A stretch of DNA of 64,000 nucleotides. Origin: Limnoperna fortunei (taxonomy: Eukaryota > Mollusca > Bivalvia > Mytilida > Modiolidae). The stretch is from the NCBI GenBank assembly GCA_944474755.1, contig OX104115.1:37025080-37089079 (forward strand). Direction: 5' to 3'. The notes under the pieces are model-generated. The model worked only from the letters and a program-made list of their open reading frames with translations. It was not told the DNA's origin and made no database searches. How positions within the stretch are numbered: position 1 is the stretch's first letter; every line of letters begins with the position of its first letter. Position numbers and translations under genes: made by a program. Positions 63,001-64,000 of this stretch are shown in pieces.

Positions 63001-64000
63001 TCACCATTACTTACTGACAAAATGCTTATCATAAAAATTACAAAAAAACCAAAAAAAACAATTATAGGCATCACTTTTATTTTAATGCCCACTCTACAAC
63101 AAAAAAATACTCTCGAAACCTTAGTTCTCAAAAAATAAAAGATTTACAAAATATAAAGTCAGAAATATGATGATATTAAGGAAAATGAATTCAATGATAT
63201 GTTTCATTAGACAAGATATTTATAGCAATAAGCAGTGTACAGATTTTGTGGACAGATGGATTGTACCTATTGCAAAATTTGTAAAATCCATCTTAGTCAA
63301 AATTTAAAGCTTTTTGTGGTAAAAATTGTAGGATTACCCTACTGTCCAAAACATTGTAAAACCTATCAATATAAAAAATTGTAAAATTTATAAAACCTAA
63401 TGTCATAAAATAACAATCTAGTTTCACTTGCTCCCCCCTTTTTGCTATGGTTGCTGTGTGTACAACAGATCAATAACAAAAAAGGGGAGAAGCGAGTGAA
63501 AGATTTAATTTTAATTAGATCGATAAAATAAAGACCTATAACCACAAAAATTAAAATTATAAAACATTTTGCTGTATAATTTGTAAAACTTATTGTTATG
63601 CAAAAATTAACTGAACTAGATACCAGCCCTAACCCTTGCATCAAGGATGCATAATCTGGGTACTCGTACCTCAGAAGTATCGCCGTAAATGTGACATTTC
63701 ATAATACAAGCAGAATCAATAGCGCGTTCAGCTCTTGAAGAATGTATACTCGTGCTAAATAAAAACTGTGCATTTGAAAAATCAGACGATACATCTCTAG
63801 ATGTGTTCAAGCTGTGTCCAAGCGAAAAAAGGCTCCTCCCACTTAAAGGGGTTACGGTTGCTGCATCTTCCTGAGTTATAAAAGTGCTGCTTCTAATTTT
63901 TCCGAAATCATTGTCTACTAATTTTTTGTTTTGCTTCATTTCTTTGTGAGAATGCGGTCTAAGTTTTTGACTTGATAACCCTTTGGTTTCCTTTTGAGAA
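29848..64000 (-). CDS. WDR64: WDR64/WDR49-type EF-hand and WD40-repeat protein, 23 exons, 5' end open at window edge
   Basis: The exons join in consistent phases to 1071 codons plus TAA, counted from the Met at 63937-63939; human WDR64 is of similar length from memory. Canonical EF-hand loops lie at residues 111-122 (D-x-D-x-S-G...E) and 149-160 (D-x-S-x-N-G...E). About twelve WD40 blades follow, roughly residues 195-895, with motifs such as DGTVTFWGL, TGGMDRIVRLWNPY, LITGGRDGVLNIWNY, TAGYDGEIVVWNM and SASMDCTVRLWNY. Together they suggest two beta-propellers. The C-terminal ~175 residues are charged and carry no recognised domain. The family is a Ca-binding-plus-scaffold type that is poorly characterised; a cilium or testis role is family-level guesswork. 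The choice of WDR64 over WDR49 rests on recalled similarity around TGGMDRIVRLWNPY and the GTFGQ...PMVPYDVLIDP tail. The upstream frame stays open to base 64000, so the true start may lie outside the window. Confidence 0.88.
30128..30260 (+). mobile_element. Two SINE 3'-end fragments
   Basis: ggcgttaaacaccattaatc with (AATC)4, then a second piece from ggtactctggcttattcc to tcaaacaaacaaacaaac. Both are 5'-truncated. Confidence 0.65.
30902..31050 (-). CDS. WDR64: WDR64-like exon 22
   Basis: Bounded by TTTTTTCAG| and AAAATG|GTGAGT. It codes for SKIQPAYTSYAKSQIHIDDS, then a helical charged stretch KDLNDILKDQGIDEEQAKKY. The acceptor is CAGAG; using the second AG would shift the frame, so the first is chosen. 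Confidence 0.9.
31385..31600 (+). mobile_element. SINE copy in the intron between exons 21 and 22
   Basis: Landmarks: gtagttagtcatctactatt, gatcatgtgcctgtcaatgc, tccaatcattattgacaag, ttttcctaccgaaggtct and ggttttctccgggtactc. The box A region is degraded and the tail is lost. Confidence 0.8.
33413..33588 (-). CDS. WDR64: WDR64-like exon 21, post-propeller tail
   Basis: Bounded by TTATTTCAG| and GAATCT|GTAAGC. It codes for TFGQPEQWDLYNPATFFHPM, VPYDVLIDPMSLPSHPVLKE and a Lys/Asp/Glu-rich end. The GTFGQ...W...PMVPYDVL segment is a conserved tail block of this family from memory. Confidence 0.94.
33770..33890 (+). mobile_element. SINE 3' fragment in the intron between exons 20 and 21
   Basis: Retains ccaataaaagctggacacca, agaaaaattgcaaaa and a caaacaaataaac tail; the tRNA head is missing. 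Confidence 0.65.
34046..34174 (-). CDS. WDR64: WDR64-like exon 20, last WD blade; its acceptor is the terminal unit of a ~47-copy minisatellite
   Basis: Bounded by ATTTTGCAG| and TATATAG|GTAATT. It codes for VNTWRGHVDSIVAIELVEKH, then KVIMSASMDCTVRLWNYDGN. Phase 1 to 1. The acceptor and the first 37 nt are identical or nearly so to every unit of the 3-kb array immediately upstream in the transcript (34175-37140). Only this proximal copy continues into the full exon. Confidence 0.93.
34126..37290 (-). repeat. ~64-bp minisatellite carrying the exon 20 splice acceptor, about 47 units
   Basis: Units are 61-64 bp. On the minus strand each contains TATTATTTTGCAG, then the first 37 nt of exon 20, then GACTTCAG|GTTTTA. 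The proximal unit (34138-34180) is the real exon start. Units from 34190 to 37140 are very similar. Two strongly diverged units sit at the distal end (about 37185-37285). Common variants are cgCcatg/cgTcatg, ctGcaaaa/ctAcaaag and a 2-3 bp indel. The variants alternate in blocks, as expected from unequal exchange or slippage. Confidence 0.97.
37728..37960 (+). mobile_element. tRNA-headed SINE copy, intron between exons 19 and 20
   Basis: It follows the consensus from ctaggtggctgagtagttca through tccaatcttaattgacaag, ggttttctctgggtactctg and tagctgaaaaattgctgaa to a caaacaaacc tail. The tRNA box B part is deleted. Confidence 0.85.
38128..38272 (-). CDS. WDR64: WDR64-like exon 19, WD blade
   Basis: Bounded by TTTTGCAG| and GAGT|GTAAGT. 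It codes for TTTEGALVSTMTINQANTML, then YVADNLGFIFIYNVDGYALS and KTEDEPPE. Ends in phase 1, which fits the exon 20 copy nearest the coding body. Confidence 0.95.
38391..38708 (+). mobile_element. Second SINE-like dispersed repeat with (AATC)n tail
   Basis: It begins around gttgtcaggtcataatacgg. It contains a reverse-complementary pair around ccttttgtag...ctacaaaagg and ends tatagctgaaatactgctt...ccaatcaatcaatc. The 3' part resembles the main SINE family, but the head is different. A diverged minus-strand relative is at 42110-42330. Confidence 0.6.
38884..39035 (-). CDS. WDR64: WDR64-like exon 18, WD blade
   Basis: Bounded by TTTTTCAG| and CCAGGG|GTAAGT. It codes for DGKSCVSKLLFMTERAFNKE, then AASLISNGPEGHIMFWKVFE and GGSLEADFPG. 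Ends in phase 0. Confidence 0.95.
39530..39653 (-). CDS. WDR64: WDR64-like exon 17, WD blade
   Basis: Bounded by TTTGATAG| and TAAAC|GTGAGT. It codes for KNGHKEDILSVAQCQPNLLA, then TAGYDGEIVVWNMVSGHIFC. The NGHKEDIL...YDGEIVVWN pattern is characteristic of the WDR64 branch as I recall it. Confidence 0.96.
39958..40109. mobile_element. Short pogo-like MITE, TA-flanked
   Basis: Ends CAGTGGTCTGTATCTTATAA and (reverse complement) CAGTAGTCCATACTTTATAA are inverted repeats of the same type as the 43.6-kb element. TA flanks at 39956-39957 and 40110-40111. Length 152 bp, no coding capacity. Confidence 0.65.
40343..40509 (-). CDS. WDR64: WDR64-like exon 16, WD blade
   Basis: Bounded by TTTTTTAG| and GATCTG|GTAAGT. 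It codes for GNDEICDVVYVEMNKNRYII, then SVGWDKRINIYSDSQTDTNI and HHVQHPNIIWTDDL. Ends in phase 0. Confidence 0.95.
40845..41030 (-). mobile_element. Old SINE copy in the intron between exons 15 and 16
   Basis: Reverse-complement landmarks are present but degraded: tttaatgccacttcagcaat, tggcattcagtttttat, ttggagtcaagcaaatcctg. A poly-G tract of about 14 precedes it at 40831-40844. Confidence 0.75.
41044..41123 (-). CDS. WDR64: WDR64-like exon 15, WD blade
   Basis: Bounded by GATTACAG| and GAAAC|GTAAGT. It codes for LITGGRDGVLNIWNYNNGHC and LRKLMK. This is the cleanest WD dipeptide-type blade in the gene. Confidence 0.96.
41470..41604. mobile_element. Fold-back MITE in the intron between exons 14 and 15
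   Basis: The left arm (ataattcatttggtgcaa...actgattttaccac) pairs with the right arm (ggtggtaaaatcagtat...ccaatgaattatt). The loop is about 40 bp. A third, partial arm (cagtggtaaaacgagtatat) lies at 41293, suggesting a second truncated copy. Confidence 0.65.
42110..42330 (-). mobile_element. Diverged copy of the (AATC)-tailed repeat
   Basis: Shares ggagtgggacactctccaaa, ttacccactatggaccacag and tcaggctttc with the 38.4-kb copy, in inverse orientation. The tail is lost. Confidence 0.6.
42550..42656 (-). CDS. WDR64: WDR64-like exon 14, WD blade
   Basis: Bounded by ATACATAG| and AGGAG|GTATGA. It codes for VIKIWDFETGTAIFEYGEAH, then GDAAITCMTFDNTER plus a split Arg codon. Confidence 0.95.
42981..43630. 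repeat. 27-bp minisatellite, about 24 units, in the intron between exons 13 and 14
   Basis: The unit tggtttcagttcagaccact plus ctcattg/ctcatta is in multiples of 3. It therefore leaves two plus-strand frames open (nine-residue period F-S-S-D-H-S-H-C/Y-G). No splice context or start supports translation. The array abuts the left end of a pogo-like element at 43644. Confidence 0.95.
44036..44836. repeat. Three tandem copies of a ~270-bp block inside the pogo-like element
   Basis: Copies start at gtttccagtttcccaagttt at 44036, 44293 and 44566. The first copy lacks the 15 bp around actattatctccttg that the other two have. They differ by a few substitutions, so the expansion is fairly recent. Confidence 0.9.
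44957..45782. mobile_element. Nested inverted-repeat element carrying a PHD-finger fragment
   Basis: Ends share about 57 bp of inverted repeat with the motif GACGACTCATCGCC (44965 rightward; complement ending at 45774). An 8-bp direct repeat TTGGCCGG at 44949-44956 and 45783-45790 may be the target duplication. Sub-terminal GGCGATGAGTCG motifs recur five times at the right end. Inside is a damaged zinc-finger coding stretch. Confidence 0.6.
45240..45620 (+). pseudogene. PHD-type zinc finger fragment, frameshifted
   Basis: In one frame TPCSVCDKS gives a first Cys-x2-Cys. In the next frame ILCDQCDLCCHLTCQNG gives Cys-x2-Cys-x4-His-x2-Cys. These are the two halves of a Cys4-His-Cys3 PHD finger broken by a frameshift. 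A further open stretch after 45480 (SEDFDIPRADVDFAAEIE) looks formerly coding but is unrecognised. PHD fingers of this kind sit upstream of reverse transcriptases in some invertebrate elements, so this may be a captured retroelement or host piece. Confidence 0.45.
45873..45975 (-). CDS. WDR64: WDR64-like exon 13, WD blade
   Basis: Bounded by ATTGCAG| and AGTTCT|GTAAGT. It codes for PTLHRDITVTHKEPVTCCKY and NACFNYVITCSESS. With VIKIWDF from exon 14 it forms a blade. The intron that follows is 3.2 kb and contains a pogo-like element directly against the donor. Confidence 0.95.
49703..49854 (-). CDS. WDR64: WDR64-like exon 12
   Basis: Bounded by TTTTTCAG| and CAGAA|GTAAGC. It codes for IWDIQDHNCLMTVREKGHAI, then RGDIQACHYSTISKTLAIAT and a hydrophobic end NMCLLLLRQ. 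Ends in phase 2. Confidence 0.95.
50236..50341 (-). CDS. WDR64: WDR64-like exon 11, WD blade
   Basis: Bounded by TTGACAG| and ATTAAG|GTAAAC. It codes for KPTAMLRGHNAPIFYLFIAK, then DENRIFSISTDRCIK. The blade is completed as IWDI by exon 12. The RGH...STDRCIKIWD spacing is typical of WD40. Confidence 0.95.
51106..51337 (-). CDS. WDR64: WDR64-like exon 10, WD blade of second propeller
   Basis: Bounded by TTTTTAAG| and AATGC|GTAAG, 76 codons plus split codons. It starts with a charged loop (GKDSKDSQDKNK), then VYKGVKCFDFCKDKNVIVTG and GMDRIVRLWNPYVN. The TGGMDRIVRLWNPY block is the best signature of the WDR64/WDR49 family in the window. Confidence 0.96.
51525..51750 (-). mobile_element. SINE copy in the intron between exons 9 and 10
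   Basis: Reverse-complement landmarks: ggtgtttaatgccactttca, tttttcagctatatgatggc, gcaatccttgtcaattaaga and acctcagtgttgg. The box A end is eroded. Confidence 0.8.
52466..53067 (-). repeat. 47-bp minisatellite carrying the exon 9 splice donor, 13 units
   Basis: Exact 47-bp spacing: the core ttacaaacctttgacaaggg recurs at 52470, 52517 and so on to 53034. On the minus strand each unit reads CACAG|AGATACGGCCCTTGTCAAAG|GTTTGTAA. The unit furthest right overlaps the true exon 9 end; the rest lie in the intron. Substitutions are few (ccg/ctg, atcg/attg). Confidence 0.97.
53043..53112 (-). CDS. WDR64: WDR64-like exon 9; its donor is the first unit of a minisatellite
   Basis: Bounded by GTTCCAG| and GTCAAAG|GTTTGTAA. 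It codes for LKYYHEIKMIISCSNDRDTA then LVK, with one base left over. It joins in frame to exon 10 as ...DTALVK-GCTLGS. Its last 20 nt and donor are repeated twelve more times downstream in the intron (52466-53067). Confidence 0.92.
53734..53854 (-). CDS. WDR64: WDR64-like exon 8
   Basis: Bounded by CTTACAG| and CAACAG|GTAGG. It codes for LWKKEKRHGGFIPSISLDKV and a following stretch with AEFIRWQVHRDWVQQ, which is typical of this family between blades. It ends in phase 0. Confidence 0.93.
53945..54040. repeat. Two direct copies of a ~48-bp unit
   Basis: The segment taacaagatcaattattggt plus gtgctggctctttt occurs twice in a row, directly upstream of the palindrome-ended element. Confidence 0.85.
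54104..55817. mobile_element. Palindrome-ended non-autonomous element with three internal ~500-bp units
   Basis: The 5' end has a GGCTCC-CAG-GAGCC hairpin followed by TCGCTCA. The 3' end has a perfect 10-bp-arm hairpin CACCTGACCC-TTT-GGGTCAGGTG (55789-55811), then AGCTAA. The two ends are also imperfect inverted repeats of each other (GCTCAnCTGAnCC). Between them a block starting near 54340, 54840 and 55340 is repeated, each with a C-rich tract before gttctttttttagccatggc. The Helitron-like reading (hairpin then CTAA) is only one option. Confidence 0.6.
55969..56061 (-). CDS. WDR64: WDR64-like exon 7, WD blade
   Basis: Bounded by TTTTTAG| and TTGAG|GTACAT. It codes for STSTDECMIVFGDSQGCIN and ILVIKNPGESL, with split codons at both ends (phase 2 in, phase 2 out). 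The GDSQG...I pattern is the blade motif. Confidence 0.93.
56441..56975. repeat. ~134-bp tandem repeat, 4 units, in the intron between exons 6 and 7
   Basis: The motif attttacttagagaattgaa recurs at about 134-bp spacing (56444, 56578, ...). Units end in a (TA)-rich, tacatgtgtata segment that slipped to a double copy in the last unit. A long open frame runs through it only because unit sequence lacks stops in one frame. Confidence 0.9.
57055..57465 (-). repeat. 32-bp minisatellite carrying the exon 6 splice donor, 13 units
   Basis: Units of 31-32 bp. On the minus strand they read TTACAGTTAAGATTATTG|GTAAGTACA. The rightmost unit is the end of exon 6. Most units keep a near-consensus donor (G|GTAAGTA); two carry GTTAGT instead. 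Confidence 0.96.
57450..57542 (-). CDS. WDR64: WDR64-like exon 6, WD blade; its donor is the first unit of a minisatellite
   Basis: Bounded by GATTTCAG| and GATTATTG|GTAAGTACA. It codes for DREIQFFELSSYDPYCQISS and on to PLQLDY, then a split Cys codon completed by exon 7. The last 12 nt and the donor are the proximal unit of the 32-bp array at 57055-57465, so the junction is followed by about twelve near-copies of itself. Confidence 0.93.
57885..57985 (+). mobile_element. SINE head fragment
   Basis: Only the tRNA-like part is present: gtctaggtagttagccatct, agtcaacactggggctgtaa and gtttgagttcgtcc (a degraded box B). Confidence 0.5.
58058..58190 (-). mobile_element. SINE fragment between exons 5 and 6
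   Basis: Runs from a (TTTG)n tail through taaacaccactttcagcaac, tatcatggggtccagttttt and attgggggaggaagccggag to cagccactgaggcccc. The middle (box B region) is deleted. Confidence 0.75.
58330..58418 (-). CDS. WDR64: WDR64-like exon 5
   Basis: 29 codons plus two bases, between TTTTTAG| and ACAGG|GTAAGC. It codes for KWITDFVIMAEYNKFIVGT. The split Gly codon joins to the next exon to make the blade motif GTGDREIQFFEL. Confidence 0.93.
58778..58846 (-). CDS. WDR64: WDR64-like exon 4, WD blade
   Basis: A 23-codon exon between ATACAG| and GTG|GTAAGT. It codes for DGTVTFWGL followed by a basic stretch, the D-to-W end of a WD repeat. Phase 0 to 0. Confidence 0.93.
59308..59340. repeat. (AAT)n microsatellite
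   Basis: A poly-A tract followed by about seven aat units in the intron between exons 3 and 2. Confidence 0.85.
59400..59633 (-). CDS. WDR64: WDR64-like exon 3, EF-hand 2 and start of first propeller
   Basis: The exon has 78 codons between AACAG| and GTCAG|GTATTT, phase 0 to 0. The second EF loop is DWSYNGGITWDE. After it comes a linker with SPPHRDPILRI and NPDGSFLACSQ, the usual entry into the first WD blade of this family. Confidence 0.95.
59700..59800 (-). mobile_element. SINE 3' fragment between exons 2 and 3
   Basis: Retains ggtgtttaatgccactttca, tttttcagctatctcatggc and cagtttttattgaggggagg in minus orientation. Confidence 0.7.
60060..60225 (-). mobile_element. Very old SINE copy
   Basis: Weak but collinear landmarks in minus orientation: tttttaagccactttttgca, acttcctgtctgaagtcgtg, ctcacaatctcagtgttgc and gtgatcaatagtagatgac. 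Confidence 0.55.
60745..61741. repeat. 146-bp tandem repeat, about 7 units, in the intron between exons 2 and 3
   Basis: Landmark gaggtcaaggtcaggtg recurs at 60846, 60992, 61138 and 61284 and continues to 61724, giving a 146-bp period. Each unit carries two abutting AGGTCA half-sites and ends with a tcatcagcaacctatacacc segment. The first unit is the most diverged. Confidence 0.93.
61887..61992 (+). mobile_element. SINE 3' fragment adjoining a (GCC)n microsatellite
   Basis: gggttttctcctggtactcc through ccaataaaaactggactcc to caccatcaaacaaac is near consensus, so it looks young but is 5'-truncated. Immediately before it is a CGC/CCG triplet run at about 61847-61868. Confidence 0.75.
62055..62195 (-). 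CDS. WDR64: WDR64-like exon 2, EF-hand 1
   Basis: The exon is bounded by TTTTTACAG| and AAAG|GTAATT, 47 codons, phase 0 to 0. It codes for a helix-loop-helix with a canonical EF loop DRDESGQLDLEE: acidic positions 1 and 3, Ser 5, Gly 6, Leu 8, Glu 12. Calcium binding is therefore likely. Confidence 0.93.
63670..64000 (-). CDS. WDR64: WDR64-like exon 1 (possibly incomplete at the window edge)
   Basis: This is an open frame from the window edge to a GAG|GTACGA donor. The first Met is at 63937-63939, and 20 further codons upstream contain no stop. It codes for a Ser/Thr-rich stretch ending HIYGDTSE, with no domain seen. It ends in phase 0, which matches the next exon. It is the least certain exon because it lacks a recognisable family motif. 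Confidence 0.55.

Noticed and set aside
63366..63644. 92-codon minus-strand ORF next to exon 1
   Set aside because: It lies in intron 1 after a good GAG|GTACGA donor and reads as AT-rich hydrophobic noise.

Overview
This is a eukaryotic, AT-rich, intron-dense and repeat-dense window. Three things point to a mollusc, most likely a bivalve: a tRNA-headed SINE family with an (AAAC)n tail in more than a dozen copies, short fold-back MITEs, and intron-embedded tandem repeats. The species is inferred from repeat style and was not proved. No bacterial, viral or organellar gene was seen.

Right half (29.8-64.0 kb): one gene on the minus strand fills this part. I assembled 23 coding exons by hand, all with GT-AG junctions and compatible phases, into a 1071-residue open reading frame counted from the first visible Met. 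It starts in or beyond the right window edge and ends at a TAA at 29848. The product has two canonical EF-hands followed by about a dozen WD40 blades and a charged C-terminal tail. This is the architecture and length of the WDR64/WDR49 family. Its introns hold SINE copies, pogo-like and fold-back elements, a palindrome-ended element and six minisatellite arrays.

The most unusual feature is that three of those arrays are built on exon edges. A ~64-bp array (34.13-37.29 kb, about 47 copies) repeats the 3' splice site and first 37 nt of one exon. A 47-bp array (52.47-53.07 kb, 13 copies) repeats the last 20 nt and 5' splice site of another. A 32-bp array (57.06-57.46 kb, 13 copies) repeats the last 12 nt and 5' splice site of a third. 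In each case the functional junction is the terminal unit of the array, so the gene carries dozens of decoy splice sites.

Left half (0-29.8 kb): I found no confidently functional gene. It is a nest of transposon remains. It includes two nested long-inverted-repeat elements (about 1.9-8.4 kb and 5.0-7.8 kb), a TTAA-flanked MITE, a decayed FLYWCH/MULE transposase, and a 3.9-kb TAA-flanked element that holds two almost identical 470-bp MITEs. It also includes a two-exon pseudogene of an HTH plus DDE-integrase protein (16.5-22.1 kb). The intron of that pseudogene took in a complete SINE with target duplication and a 1.4-kb fold-back element with a perfect 8-bp target duplication. From 22.1 to 29.6 kb the sequence is mostly featureless AT-rich spacer.
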